From Alopecurus myosuroides (Eukaryota > Streptophyta > Magnoliopsida > Poales > Poaceae): 64,000 nt of DNA. The position numbers and the translations under genes were made by a program. The notes below the pieces were generated by a model, which saw only the letters and a program-made list of their open reading frames with translations, was not told where the DNA came from and did not search any database. The stretch spans positions 49,601,827-49,665,826 of the forward strand of contig CM054063.1 of assembly GCA_028641055.1 (NCBI GenBank), in the 5' to 3' direction. Shown here piece by piece: positions 1-11,661 of this stretch (position 1 is the first letter of the stretch; every line of letters begins with the position of its first letter).

Positions 1-1507
1 GCTTGGGTGACGTGAGCACCACGCCAGCACCCAAGCCTTCCTTCACCTTGGAGCCATCAAAATGCATCTTCCAGTAGTTGGCTACCGGAGTAGGAGGCTC
101 ATACTGCACATCAGCCCAATCCACCAGAAAATCCGCGAGGATCTGAGACTTGATGGCTTCTCTTCTCGCATACGCGGCCAGCTCAATCGCCCACTTGGCT
201 ACTCTGCCACTTGCCTCCTTGTTGCCCATGATATTCGAGATGGGAGCAGAACTCACCACCGTGATGGGATGCTCTTGGAAATAGTGCTTCAGCTTCTTGA
301 CGCCCAGGTACACGCCGTAAGTCATCTTCTTCTAGTGTGGATAGTTTTGCTTGGAACTGGACAGCACCTCACTGAGATAGTATACAGGCCGTTGCACAGT
401 CTTGCCTTCCTCTTCTCGCTCCACCACAATCACCACGCTGACCACTCGGTTAGTCGCAGCAATGTATAGCAGCATTGGCTCTTTGGGTAGCGGACTAGCC
501 AAGATGGGAGCGCTACCCAGCATGGCTTTCAACTCCTTGAATGCCACATCAGCTTGCGGTGTCCAGACGAACTTGTCGCTTTTCTTCATCAACTGATACA
601 GGGGCAGAGCCTTCTCGCCCATTCTGCCCAGGAAGCGGCTCAGAGAAGCCAAGCAACCAGTGAACTTTTGCACATCCTTCAGGGATCTCGGCAAAGACAT
701 GCTCTCAATAGCTTTTATCTTTGAAGGATTGGCCTCAATGCCCCGACTGGACACCAAGAAGCCGAGTAGCTTGCCAGCCGGGACGCCAAAGGTGCATTTA
801 GTCGGATTCAGCTTCATCTTGTACTTGCGTAAGTTGGCAAATGTTTCCTCAATGTCACTAAGCAGAGTATGTGTTTTATTCGTTTTGATGACAATGTCAT
901 CTACATACACCTGCACATTTTTGCCAATTTGATCATGCAAGCATTTCTGCATGCATCTCTGGTAGGTAGCCCCCGCATTCCGCAACCCAAAGCACATGAC
1001 ACGATAGCAATAAGCCCCGTATGGGGTAATGAAAGCCGTCTTTATTTGATCAGCTGGGTTGAGAGCTATCTGATGAAAACCAGAGTAGGCATCTATGAAA
1101 GACAAAAGCTCACAACCAGCAGTGGAATCGATCACCTGATCTATGCGGGGTAGCGGAAAGGGATCCTTGGGGCAGGCCTTGTTCAGGTCGGTGTAGTCCA
1201 CGCACATGCGCCATGCGGTATCCGCCTTGGGGTCCTCCTTCTTCTTCTCAACCATAACCGGGTTGGCTAGCCAGTCTGGATGCAGAACCTCCATAATAAA
1301 GTTGCTTATCAGCAACTTGGTGATCTGATCACCGATAGCCTTCCTTCTCTCATCGCCAAAGCGGCGCATCGCCTGCTTCACTGGCTTGGCATCATGTCGC
1401 ACATGTAGCGAGTGCTGAACCAACTCCCTCGGGACACCTGGCAAATCCTCATTGGACCAGGCAAACACGTCCCGATTCTCACAGAGGAAGTGGATGAGCT
1501 CGCTTTC
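1..1507 (-). pseudogene. pol: T1 pol: reverse transcriptase and RNase H, partial, one nonsense codon
   Basis: Open in the same frame as the upstream gag-protease ORF, separated only by one UAG. The reverse transcriptase shows the palm motifs 'FIDAYSGFHQI', 'FGLRNAGATYQ' and catalytic YVDD, then the thumb and a first RNase H region ending 'SSSKQNYPH'. A TAG at 332-334 interrupts the frame, but the same frame stays open beyond it to the window edge. It there encodes 'MHFDGSKVKEGLGAGVVL', a second RNase-H-like motif typical of the dual RNase H of Tat elements. Integrase must lie to the left of the window. Copies DNA from the element RNA in virus-like particles. The nonsense codon probably inactivates this copy. 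Confidence 0.8.
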
Positions 1508-1510
1508 CTA
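1508..1510 (-). other. In-frame UAG at protease/RT boundary of T1 (candidate readthrough stop)
   Basis: The context on the coding strand is AAA-UAG-GAA-AGC-GAG-CTC-ATC. The frame is open on both sides, from gag-protease into RT. T3 has the same arrangement with a near-identical context (54757-54759). A shared stop at the same junction in two diverged elements suggests programmed suppression rather than a random mutation. Readthrough itself is inferred. Confidence 0.6.
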
Positions 1511-2396
1511 TTTCTCTCCCAACCCAGCGCCAATGATGGCAACACGGTCTGGGAACTCAGGATCAACCTGGACTTTCTTTGTCTCCTGGGACGCCTGGAA
1601 CACAGTCCCGTACTGGGAACTCGGCATGCCAGGCGCACCACCTTGCGCTGCTTGCGCCATCACCACCACCTCGTACATCTTCTTCTTCTCGGCAGCAATG
1701 ACCATGGATTCCGCTAGCTGGGAACCGGCAGAGGCACACTCCAAAGACCTCTTGTAATCACCCGAGATGGTGATGACTCCATTGGGACCAGGGATCTTCA
1801 TCTTCAGATAGACAGCATGGGTAGAAGCCATGAACTTGGTGAGTGCAGGCCTACCGAGAAGGGCATGGTAGGGGCTCTGAAGATCAACCACCTCGAACTG
1901 GACGCACTCGGTGCGACAGTTCTCCCTGGTGCCGAATAGGACATCCATCCAGATGCGGCCGATTGGAGCACAAGATACCCCCGGCACAATTCCATGGAAT
2001 GTGGTCTTGCTGGGTAGTAGCATGTTCTCGGCAAGGCCGAGCTTCTTCAGTGTATCCAGATACATGATGTTGATGCTGCTGCCGTTGTCAATCAACACCT
2101 TGCTGAAATGGACGTTCTTCTCGGGTCCCAGGAAAGTGGAATCGAGCACCAAAGCATAGCTACCCGGGTTGGGCATCACCTTGGGGTCATCAGCCTTGGA
2201 CCAAGTCACCTCCTGGTCGCACCAGCGCAGATAGTGAGGCACTGCCGGGATGACGGCGTTTACCTCCATTGCACGCCTTTGCTGCGACTGCTTGTCGACT
2301 GACTCGGTGACGAAGATCATGTAGGTCTCGTGGTGCTCCTGGTACTGGTTGCGGTCTCCACCACCATTGTTGTCGTTGTTGTTGTTGTTACCTTGG

Positions 2397-2449
<53 letters not shown>

Positions 2450-2450
2450 C

Positions 2451-2488
<38 letters not shown>

Positions 2489-5107
2489 CCTGTTGTTGTT
2501 GCGGGTGTAGTAGTTGCGGTTGCGGTCGTTGTTGTTGTAGTTGCGATAGCGGTCGTTGTTGAAGTTGCGGTTGGCTCCTAAAGCCACCTGGTTCACGTTC
2601 TCTCTTCTCGGGAACACGGCCAGCCTGGGAGAAGGTGCCCGAGCAGGCTGCACATTGGCATTCGCAGCTGGCAGAGGAGGAGGAGGAGGCATGCCCTCGT
2701 TCTTGATCTGTTCCCACCAGCTGCACTGCCGAGTAGTGTGGTTGGCAGGCCTGGCCGGATGCCGAGTATGGAAGCTGCACGGTCCATCTTTCATCTCCGT
2801 AAAGATGAAGTTTGGGGCAGGACCCGAGTTGCCGCTACCCTGCTGGGGAGCGTTGTATGGCTTCTTGATGCCTTGGCCCTGATTCGGGTTTTGCCCGTAC
2901 TGGGCTCCAGCAGTTTTTTGCCTTTGGCTAGTCCCAGCAGCCGTAGTCACATCATTCACCTCCTCGGGATCATACCGAGTATCAATCCAGTCACCTCTGC
3001 GCTTGTTGGGGAAATCATTGCGCTTGTTGCTGTTGTAGTTCCTTCTCGGCTCGGGGGAGTCCATCAGAGGCTGAGTTGGGTCGCCGAGTGCATACATGTA
3101 AGCAATCTTGATGGTCTCAGCAAGAGTACTCGGCATATCGCGCGGCAGCTTCTGCCACAACATGCTGCCATGTCTGCAACCCTGCGCAAACCAAGTGATG
3201 GCCTGGGCCTCATTTACACCCTCGCAGGTGTTCCTCAAGGTGCTCCACCGAGTAAGATACTCGCGGTCGGTCTCGTCTTCCCGCTGCTTGCAAGCGGACA
3301 GCTGCTGCGGCCTATTCGGCCTCTTGTACGTGCTGGTGAAGTTGCTGATGAAGGCCTCCGAGAAGTCTAGCCAGCAATTGATACTGTCCCTGGGCAGGTT
3401 GTTGAGCCACGTCCGAGCTGGACCCTCAAGAATTTGCGGAACATACCGCACAGCCCATCTCCGGTTCCCGCCTGCAATATGCACGACTGTGACGTAGTCA
3501 CTCAACCAATCTTCTGGCTTGGTGCTGCCGTTGTAGCACTTGGTCCCCCTGGCCAGCTGAAAGTGGTTCAGAGACGGCTCGTTCATGATACGAGCACCAA
3601 AGCATTCTGGGCCAGGCGGCCCCTTGTTCTCGAGTTGCGCGGACAGATTGATCCTGTCCAGCTTGAACCTTGCATCACTGGGCTCCAACCTGCACTCACC
3701 AAGGCGATCAGCAACATTCCTTGGGTCAGCATAGCCTGCTACCCCCATCGCCGAGTAGTCATCATCATATCTGTTCTCCTGCACGACTGCGGGTTGCACC
3801 ACAGGGTTGGCTGCTGGCGCAGCCGCACGTGGCTGTGCTGCAGCAGGCTGCTGCGTCCTCTGCCGAGTAGGCTGAGCAGCAGGTCGCTGAGAAGGCCCCG
3901 CGTTGTCTCCGCTTTGTCCTTTGCTCTGAGCTTTATGGGCTTGATAGCCTGCTCCTGCAGTAGTGTGTTTCTGACCGGATTCTCGCGGCACAGCGCGCTG
4001 TTTCGCGGCGAGAACCGGGTCGTACACCTGCATCTCTCTACCCTTCCTAGAGTGCACACTCTGGTCCCTCTCGCGACTGGGATGCGGAGATGACGCCTGG
4101 TCATGGGATCTCGCAGCACGCGAGTGCACAATCTGAGAAGCGTCAGGACCCGGATTGGCTTTCCGGAACTCCTCATTCTGCCTAGCAGCCTCTAACACCA
4201 ACTCGTTGAGCCTCTCCTGCTGCCTAGCGCGCGCGTTGCCAGCAAGGTTTGGCAACTCAGCAGCTACAGCCTCTGCAGCTCTAAGTGTTTTGGCGGGGGT
4301 GCTGTACCTGGGCCTGGTAGCAGTGTTTTGGCTAGCGGTCTGGCTAGGGGCCACATCCACTACTGCCAAATCAGCGCCTAGGTTGTGACGAGTAGCGCCT
4401 ACCATTCTATGCTTCCTAGCAACAGGAGTAAAGCCATGGGCCTTGTTGTACTCGTTCTGATCTAGGCTAAGCTCGAGCCTAACCTTTTCCAGCTCCAGCT
4501 GCTCGGAGAGCAACTCCTGACGCTGTCGGTCGAGCTGCGCCCTCATGGTCAAGAGCTCAAGCTCGGTGGGAGGCGGCATGCCCATCCGCACAGCGGATGC
4601 CGGTATCGTCGGTGTAGTGGAGAGAGGGATGTTGCAGTCCTTCTCGTAGGGCTTGTGGGTCTTCCCGCCAGCACTCGGGCCAGCAAGATCCTCGATGACG
4701 CCCGCAGCAGCAGCCGCGCCCTTCCCGGCATTGGTAGCCAGTCCGGCCACCATCACCTCCACGCTGTCCGCAGAACAGCCAATCGGCCTTCCGCGGGCAG
4801 CGATCACAGCAGGAGGATCCTCCGTGACCAGCACCTCCTTCGGGAACTCGCGGACGACGGTGGTGGCGACGTAGACAAGGTGCAAGCCGAAGGAGAGCAC
4901 CGAGCCGCCTGCCGGCATGGGCCTCCTGCCGAGATCTCCGGCGTTGTCGGTGACGAAGTCGAAGGAGCCGAATCTGTGGACAAGGCCACAGACCACGCGC
5001 TCCCCAGTAGCAGAAACGAGTCCCATCCGAACATGGACTCCAGCCAGCGCCTCTGTCAGCCCCACGGTGGGCGCCAACTGTCGTGGTGGTATCACGGCAG
5101 ATGCCAT
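1508..5107 (-). CDS. gag: T1 Gag-protease polyprotein (1199 codons)
   Basis: Structural Gag plus aspartic protease of T1. The N-terminal half is low complexity (Gln/Ala-rich, coiled-coil-prone 'RQELLSEQLELEKVRLEL'). The retrotransposon Gag core follows near residues 550-650 ('WLSDYVTVVHIAGGNRRWAV', 'ARTWLNNLPRDSINCW'). A poly-Asn tract lies near residues 865-905, then the protease with 'VLIDNGSSINIMY' near residue 1000. No CCHC knuckle was seen. The first ATG lies inside the LTR, and its frame runs through the primer site as 'RQLAPTVG'. A later Met at 5026 ('MGLVSATGERV') is an alternative start. The ORF ends at a UAG followed by pol in the same frame. It is uninterrupted, so Gag function may be intact. 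Confidence 0.85.
2368..2512 (-). repeat. GTT/AAC trinucleotide microsatellite coding poly-Asn in T1 Gag
   Basis: Interrupted run of gtt/ttg triplets on the + strand. In the Gag frame it reads as about 45 residues that are nearly all Asn, with single Lys, Gln and Asp breaks. It sits between a basic 'RNYNNNDRNRNYYTRNN' stretch and the protease. Its length is likely polymorphic. Confidence 0.9.
5060..5076 (-). other. T1 primer-binding site (tRNA-Lys type)
   Basis: The minus strand reads TGGCGCCCACCGTGGGG two bases inside the 5' LTR. The complement fits the 3' end of plant tRNA-Lys(CUU) including CCA, as I recall that tRNA. The same 17 bases occur in T2 and T3. Confidence 0.75.
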
Positions 5108-5976
5108 GGGATGGCTAAAGTTGGGGCCGATGGACGCTGAGGTGCTCGGGGAGGGATCACACGACGAGTAGCCGCGTGTGGTAGATCACAAACACTGCAA
5201 ACACCAAGATCTTACCCAGGTTCAGGGCCCTCGTGTGGAGGTAACACCCCTACTCCTGCCTCTCTCTATATGGGTGTGTTCACCGAGTAGCCACAGTACA
5301 ATTAAGCCTTCAGCCGAGTAGCCACTCTTCTCTCTAAGTGTTGCCTCTGGTGTTGCCTCGTCTAGGATCCTACCAAGTGAGTCGACCAGTGTTCCGAACC
5401 TCTCACAGGAGGGAGCAGGGCACCTTATATACTGGTGCCCAGCCGAATAGAAAACAAGTATAAAGTACGACGAGATGTGACAGGACCCCTGCAGAACTGC
5501 GCACGCCTCCGGGTTCCCGCTGACGCTTGCCCCGTAAGTCGTCGCGCCGTTCGAAGATGGGACCTGTCCACCCTTGTCAGTGAGATAGGGTAGGCCCCTA
5601 GCCCTTTCCTGTCCCCCTCTGTCAGTGACAGGACCAGACAGGCGCCTACCGCACTGTAGCCACGCCGTAGCACGGATAATCACGCACTCCGTAAGTTGAA
5701 CCGCACGTCGTACGGACACAGGATACGCGGGATCCTGTGTCAGAACGGCTCCATTGACTTCTGGCCCGGGTAGGAATCCACTCCCTCTACTCGGACCACT
5801 TCCTCTACTCGGAAGAATACAACTTCCTTGATTCTTCCTCCTGGCCATTGGTAGGTACGGCCGAATAGTTGTCCACCGGGTAGCGGGTACCGGGTAGCCA
5901 GCTACTCTGCCAAACACTTCTTCTGACCTTGCTTTTAGCACTTGCCTTACCCCTACTCGGGGGTAGCCCCCCGACA
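5079..5976 (-). repeat. T1 5' LTR (898 bp)
   Basis: Read on the minus strand it starts TGTCGGGGGGCTACCCC at 5976 and ends ...CCACGACA at 5079, directly followed by the primer-binding site. It contains the TATA motif TATATAAGG (5424-5432), a likely U3 promoter. The partner LTR is outside the window, so divergence cannot be measured. Confidence 0.85.
5424..5432 (-). promoter_or_regulatory. TATA box in T1 LTR
   Basis: Minus-strand AGTATATAAGGTG, about 545 bp from the LTR start. It is the best TATA match in the LTR; a weaker CATATAGAG lies at about 5264-5272. Confidence 0.5.
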
Positions 5977-8281
5977 CCTACTGACAATACCACTCGAAGC
6001 AACACTCTTCTTCGATAGTGCGGGCTTGGCCTTGTTCTTGTTCTTCTTATTCTTCTTACAAACATAGCCAAGACCTTTCTTACTAATTTGTTGCCTAGGA
6101 GAACTCACTTGTGGGCTTGAGGCCACAACCTTCTCAACTTGAGGGCTCTTGACCTTGAGTCTTGCTAGCTCATCCTTCAACCTATAATTATCCTCAATTA
6201 TATTTGCATGATCACAAGAAGAAGTAGAGGTTCTAGGGGTGTTGAATTTATTAAGTTGAGTTTTAAGTTGTTCATGCAACTCTTTGAGGGTAGAGTGTTC
6301 ACTATCCAAAGCCTTGTGAGCCTTTGTGAGCTTCTCAAACTCCTTAGTTAGTTTATCATGACCAACCCCAAACTCAACCTTATCCTTTTTAGCATTTTTA
6401 TATTTAGCAATTTCAAGGTCGCGTTCTTTAGTGATTTTAGCAACAAGTTCATTATGTGACTCTTCAATAGATTCAAGTTCCTCCTCAAGAGAAACTCGAC
6501 CCTCATGCTCTTCCTCAAGGGTCATAGAGAGAGATGCCTTTTCATCCACATCTCTTATTCCAATCTCACCTTTCTTCTGAAGAGCTTCATGGGCCTCTCC
6601 CAATTGGCTCATGAGGAGCTCAAAGTACTTCTTGGTATCACCTTGCATGTTAGACATAAAAAGTTCCAAGGAGGAAATTTCATCTTCTATACTAGGACTA
6701 GCAATATTATTCATGTCATTTGTAGTCTTAGGAAGGATAGAAGATGCTACCTCCTAGGCCTTAGCCATGAAGCACTTGGCATTGGGTTGAGGAATGTTCT
6801 CATTGGGGGATTCAAATAGTGACGAAGATGAAGGAGTTGAAGCAATAGCAAGAGCTGCCACCTCACTTGTGGATTCTTCCTCTTCTTCACCACTTCCGGA
6901 ATCATATTCCTCTTGAGTCACTAGCACGAACTTGGTGGGAGACTTATTATTGAAGGGTTTTCTCTTGAAATGAGGCTTCTTGTACTCAACTTTTGACTTG
7001 TACTTGCGAATGAGTTTGCCACCATGATGTTCCCTATTCTCAAAGGGACACTCCGCAACGAAATGGTGATTGTATTGACAATTGTAGCAAGACCTCACTC
7101 TTTGAGTTCCTTCGTTTCCATAGCGAGACTTGGTCTTTCCCTCAACATATGCCTTGGCCTTGGATGGATTCTTCCAAAACTTTTGCACGGTAAGAGCAAT
7201 GACATCTTTGAGAACGGGGTTATATTCTTGATCCTCCAACGGGGCCAAGTCCTCAAAGCAAGCTTGTTGATAATCAATCTCTCTTGACACTACCTTGGCC
7301 TTCAATGCAACAGATGCTCCTTTGTGCATCCCCATGGCTCTAGCGCGATTGTCAAGTGCATTCTTTGTTTGCACTTGGTAGGAGCACATTTATTGCATCA
7401 CTTGGGTTGAGGTCAAGGATGCAAAGTCATGTCTTTGTTGAAGGCTCTTCGAATCCGTGGGTTCAAAAGGCATAAGAGAAATTATGTAATTTCTCCTGAT
7501 CCATGCATCATCAATATACTTGGCACCAACATTGTTGAATGCGGTGGCAAGAGTCTTGACCCTTCGGTACATGTCTCATGGTTCTCACCATCATGCATAT
7601 AGAATCCTTCGGCTTTATTGCTCAAAGCATCATACTATTCCATTCCATGCTCTCATTGCCCACAAACATGACGACAAGAGTGTCCCATGTTTCCTTGGCG
7701 GTGGAGTATTGTTGAAGATGAGGCATGTGGTTTGGACCCACGGCTTGTTGAATGATGGACAAGGCGGTGTAGTTGAGCTGACAATCTATGGCTTCTCTTA
7801 TTGTCAAGTTCTTGGGGTCATGTGGCTTGTATCCATCTCAAGTGACCCTCCAAAGTTCAATACAAGAAGAGTTCAAATGAGTTTCCATGTAATATTTCCA
7901 CTCACCAAAGGATTATAGATCAATTTTAGGAGGTTCTCCTCTAGGAATTATATGAGGATATGGGATGGGAGGATCGGGAGAATAATGTCCTTCGACGGCG
8001 TGATAATCTCCTTTTCCTACCGTACCCTTATCGGTGGAGTTCTTACCAGAAGCATCTTTAAGTGGAACACCATTAGTCCCATTCTTGGCACCCTCCGGAT
8101 CTTCACCCAAAGGAGATGAAGTGGAGGTCTCCAGTTCCTTGGCTTTCATGAATTGCAACATGAGTGTTCGCAATTCATCCATTTTTCTCTCCATGGATGA
8201 GGTCAAGGAATTTTCCAACTCCTTGAGATCATCCGTAGTGACATACACCACGGAATCGACAACATCCGAATCATCGGACAT
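5977..8281 (-). pseudogene. gag: S1 gag (UBN2-type, CCHC knuckle), degenerate
   Basis: Copia-type Gag read in pieces. The N-terminus (8281) starts 'MSDDSDVVDSVVYVTTDDL'. The core has 'TIREAIDCQLNYTALSIIQ' and 'TAKETWDTLVVMF', typical of UBN2 Gag domains, then 'CYNCQYNHHFVAEC' (CX2CX4HX4C) in the 6754-7389 part. A long acidic and coiled-coil tail follows. Breaks seen: in-frame stops at 7390-7392 and 6754-6756, a frameshift between about 7573 and 7622, and stops between 7808 and 7912. The 3' end is truncated by T1. It packaged element RNA when intact and is not functional now. Confidence 0.75.
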
Positions 8282-8320
8282 ACTAAACTCTTAGGCGGTT
8301 AAGCGCGATAAAAGAGCCGA

Positions 8321-8333
8321 GGCTCTGATACCA
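8321..8333 (-). other. S1 primer-binding site (initiator tRNA-Met)
   Basis: The minus strand reads TGGTATCAGAGCC two bases inside the LTR end at 8336. This is the standard plant initiator-tRNA-Met primer site used by most Copia elements. Confidence 0.85.
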
Positions 8334-8335
8334 AT

Positions 8336-9695
8336 TGACCGGATAGTATGGGAACCTAGAAGGGGTGAATAGGTGCTACGACCAATTTTAATTTTTATTA
8401 GATTAGGCTTGACACAAAGGTAAATTCTCTAGATAATGCAACTAAGGTGAATTTACCTATATGACAAGAACAACAATAAATACAATACAAGTAAGGTAAA
8501 GGAAAGGAAACGAGATAACCGAAGTCAAAAGAACACGGAGACACGATGTATTCCCGAGTTCCTCCTTGTTAAGGGAGTATGTCTCGTTGGAGCGGTGTGA
8601 GTTTCGCCACGAATGCCTAATCAACGCCACAACGGCATCACCCTATTCTCCGATGAACCCCGCCACGAAGGCCTAATCCACCTTACACTATTGATCCCCT
8701 TTGAGGCGGGAATCGATTCCTTTATAAACAAGTTTGGGGCACACACCCACAAACAAATTGGGGGCTCCCAACAATCAAAAGAATCACCAAGAGAGACAAG
8801 ATGTCTAGGGTCTCCACAAGAGGAAACCCTACACTAGTTACCCTCAAGCAAATGACGAGGGAAATGAAATCCGGTTGGTGGAAACGTAGATCGGGGCCTT
8901 CTACTTCAATCCTCCGAAGATCAACACTTTTGGGTGGAGGGATTGGGAGATCTAACAAGGTGGGTCGGTGAGCTCTAGCAATGGTGGGATCTATCCTGGA
9001 CGAGCTAGCTGGAGATAGGTGGAGGAGATGGGGTATTTATACCCCTCATAACTTTTAGAGCCATTGGATACTTTTCTTCCAAAGTCACACCGGAGACTCC
9101 GGTGTAAAGTCGGAGACTCCGGTCTGAGAAATTCGCACAGTCTTCATACTGGAGACTCTGAACAGAATCAGGTATGTCTCCAGTGTGGCTCCAGCGGGTG
9201 ACAGCACACCTCCAGCATTGCTTTCTTCTTGGGAAACCATAAGTACGGAGACTCAGGTGCGCTGTACCGGAGACTCCGGTTTACACTTTGTGTGAGCCTT
9301 CACTTCTTCGCACAGAGACTATCTGTGGTTCAACGAGCAACATATGTGCATGTAGGTCCGGAGACTCCGGTGTATCTCCGGCAAGTCTCTAGACAGAGTC
9401 CAGTGGGTGACACCAGAAGTGCATCATGATTTTTTCTCAGAAATACACCCACACCGGAGACTCCGGTGTATCTCCGGTAAGTCTCCGGAGTGAGTCCAGC
9501 GGGTGACACCAGACTCTGAATACAGGATTGTTCCTCGAGAAAACTCCATACCGAAGACTCCGGCCTGGAATAAAATTCTAGCAGAAGTACCACATTTGAT
9601 CTTTGTTCTTTTGGATACCCATTACCACCTAACAAATATGATTAATAGACCCTGAAAACATCAACACACTTGAGAGGATACGTGTGTTGTTAACA
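8336..9695 (-). repeat. S1 5' LTR (right boundary approximate)
   Basis: Starts (+ strand) 'tgaccggatag' beside the primer site. The outer end is uncertain: 'gttaaca' at 9695 or 'catcaaca' at 9666 both fit a TG...CA LTR. It contains an array of palindromic motifs. No coding sequence is supported inside. Confidence 0.6.
9083..9565. repeat. Dispersed palindromic motif CCGGAGACTCCGG in S1 LTR
   Basis: At least seven full or partial copies of cggagactccggtgta are spaced irregularly over 480 bp (near 9083, 9105, 9243, 9266, 9359, 9454, 9549). Each is nearly self-complementary. The array lies in the LTR half expected to be U3, so the copies may be regulatory repeats. Confidence 0.7.
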
Positions 9696-10044
9696 AACAT
9701 AAAAAACAAGATGATTTAAATGCGTTTGCACTTTCAAAGAGTACGACCGTTCACACTAAATTGGCCACCAACCCACCTTTGTCCAAACGTGTGCGATTGG
9801 TTGGTTGGTGGCCACACTATCGTATCAGCCTTATCTGTCGGTGCAGAGCTGGTTCTACGCTTAAGCCGAACCACAGACCATTCTAAAATTAGATTTCCTA
9901 AGAAAACAACTAGTTATTTTGCCTCCACAAAAAAGACAACTTTTCACCCGACATAATTTTGTGTTTTTACATAGACCAAATAAAAACTCGTTTGTCCACA
10001 ACTTTTTTTGCGTGTGCTTAGAAAATATGATGCGGGGAGGATAC
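9696..10044. other. Unassigned sequence left of T2; continues at 19917-20063
   Basis: No ORF with support. Contains an imperfect inverted repeat, 'ttggccaccaacc' at about 9759 against 'ggttggttggtggcc' ending near 9812, a possible hairpin. It joins 19917-20063 once T2 and its target duplication are removed. Confidence 0.4.
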
Positions 10045-10497
10045 TGTCGTGGGATAATCACGGCAGATGTTACCTGGGGTAACTGATCTTGGGGCAAGTC
10101 GACGCAGGTATTTGGGAGAGGGTTTAGCTCGAAAGAGAACATGGCGAAAGCAATCTAAGAACCGGAAAACAACCCGCCGGCTCTCGATATGATTATACTG
10201 GATACTCGATAATAGGTGTTACAGTTATGACTTGAATCCCTCTCAAGCGAAGCCTAGGGATTGGTTTATATAGTACTCATACCCCCCTTGGCTTGCCATA
10301 CAAAGCGCTCCTTGAGTCCTACTCGAATTCTACATACGTATCCTAGCTTTCCTTATCGTAACCCACAATCCGGGTTACGATCCTTACAAGCCCTGGGCCT
10401 TCCAGAAGCTTCTGCGTCCTTAGCCGGATTTGGTCCATACGCCGTTTGGGCCGGATCACACCTGGGGTTGGCATACCGGGTTACTATCCCCTCATCA
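10045..10497 (-). repeat. T2 3' LTR (453 bp)
   Basis: On the minus strand it starts TGATGAGGGGATAG at 10497 and ends CCACGACA at 10045. The terminal bases are TG...CA. A minus-strand TATA motif (CTATATAAACC, 10265-10273) is present. The + strand ORF inside it is a shadow. Identical by eye to 19459-19911. Confidence 0.93.
10265..10273 (-). promoter_or_regulatory. TATA box in T2 3' LTR (paired copy at 19679-19687)
   Basis: Minus strand ACTATATAAACC, 225-233 bp from the LTR start. The matching site in the 5' LTR would drive the genomic RNA. Confidence 0.5.
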
Positions 10498-10882
10498 GTA
10501 GTCCCCAGAATAGCTTGGGCTTCCAAGATTTACTCTTTGAAGCGCTGGCTATTCCCTACAGAAATATTAGATGCAAACACATGAGGATTAAGACGCAGCG
10601 CGTCTATGAATAGCCGCGACTGGCGCCAAGGAAACCAGGTGAAAACCCGGCTCTTCTTTTTAGGTTCTTCCTTAATCTCTCAAACTTAAATCTCAATAGG
10701 AACTCCATGACTCCACATCCTTCTTGATAACTACCGCTGATACAGAGAAGGCAATTTCCCCTTCCTTTTTCTCTGGATCATATTGGCCTGCGCATAAAAT
10801 GTGCCTTTCAAATTTCGAAATCACCAATTACTCCGCATTCCCCGGGTCTCGACCGTTAGGCTAAGCCTTTCCACCCGGACGG
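10498..10882 (+). other. T2 segment between 3' LTR and antisense-gene TATA
   Basis: No coding sequence seen. It should hold the polypurine tract of T2 next to the LTR (minus strand ...CTGGGGACTAC before TGATGAGG) and, on the + strand, the upstream promoter of the antisense gene. Confidence 0.5.
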
Positions 10883-10891
10883 TTATAAATA
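10883..10891 (+). promoter_or_regulatory. TATA box of T2 antisense gene
   Basis: 'ggttataaataaag' on the + strand. It is followed within about 30-50 bp by a pyrimidine-rich leader (ctcatttccccatttctcttctcc) that fits a transcription start. A 5' untranslated intron is needed to reach the ATG at 11662; the acceptor 'gttttaccag' ends at 11652. Confidence 0.55.
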
Positions 10892-11661
10892 AAGACCAAT
10901 GAGCAAATCCAACTCTTAACGGCTCATTTCCCCATTTCTCTTCTCCCCAAGTTCAAGCTCGCAGAGCGCCACCACGGGAACCCCACGCATCTCGCCGGAG
11001 CCCATCCGCCTTCGTTTGCGCTCCGCCGCCGCGCGAGCCGCACCAGCTCCCGAATCCACCGTCAAGCCTCCGATTCGCCGGCCAACGACCACGAAAGGAC
11101 ACGAATCTTGCGCCATCTGTCTCCGCAAGGCCTTACTCCAATCTCTTTCAGTAAGTCCCTTACATCCTCCAACTTACCCCTCGCAATTTCTTAGTTCTTC
11201 CTCTAATTAGATCTGAATCGAGCGGTCCGCAATTTCTCGGGCTGCGCCGGATTAACTCACTGATACTTACCATAAACATTCCTATGGATAGGATTCATAG
11301 CTTATATTACTCCCCTAACTCCAGTAATCGTTAATCTGGTCACAATTTTAGAAATAGGATTCCCAATCTAAGCTCGGGCCATCTGAAATTTCCGCCCTTG
11401 TTCTCCTTCCTCAGAAAATCTTACTTCTCCGACTCATTCGCAGATGGTAAGCATATAAGCATCCCCCTAACTCCTCCAAACATTTGCTTTTACGGAAAGC
11501 TCCATGTATTTTGTAAGGTCACTTGATACCCGGATAAATCATTCTTGACCCAGCGAGGCAATAGCCGGGTTATGTTCAAATTGCGGGTAATTGCTTGCCT
11601 GCTAACTTCCAAGTTTTTGTTCCTTACGTCCTTTCCTTCGATGTTTTACCAGGTCAATCCC

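Larger units (their letters stand above)
1..5976 (-). mobile_element. T1: Ty3/Gypsy Tat-lineage LTR retrotransposon, 3' part outside window
   Basis: Minus-strand element read from right to left: 5' LTR (5976-5079), primer-binding site, gag-protease ORF, in-frame UAG, reverse transcriptase and RNase H, then the window edge. The RT motif YVDD, protease motif DNGSS and tRNA-Lys-type primer site fit the plant Tat group (the family including RIRE2, Retand and Grande). The right flank starts 'cctac', the expected 5-bp target duplication, but the partner lies outside the window. It inserted into the gag region of the Copia remnant S1. Assignment to Tat is from domain order and motif style; the exact subfamily is unknown. 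Confidence 0.85.
5977..9695 (-). mobile_element. S1: decayed Ty1/Copia (Sirevirus-like) element, gag and 5' LTR only
   Basis: Minus-strand element. The 5' LTR is at right (8336 to about 9695), followed by an initiator-Met primer site and a gag with a CCHC knuckle. It is interrupted at 5977 by insertion of T1, and pol would continue beyond T1, outside the window. The Sirevirus call rests on the long gag with an extended coiled-coil C-terminal half and the TGGTATCAGAGCC primer site, and is tentative. Multiple stops and a frameshift in gag show it is older than T1. Confidence 0.65.

Noticed and set aside
2330..2581. + strand ORF rich in Val
   Set aside because: Shadow of the poly-Asn microsatellite on the opposite strand of T1 gag.
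9229..9635. Small ORFs on both strands in the S1 LTR
   Set aside because: Made of the repeated cggagactccgg motif; no conserved protein.
9759..9812. Hairpin 'ggccaccaacc...ggttggtggcc' as a MITE or microRNA precursor
   Set aside because: Arms are short and imperfect, no target duplication or family evidence; noted only in the spacer entry.
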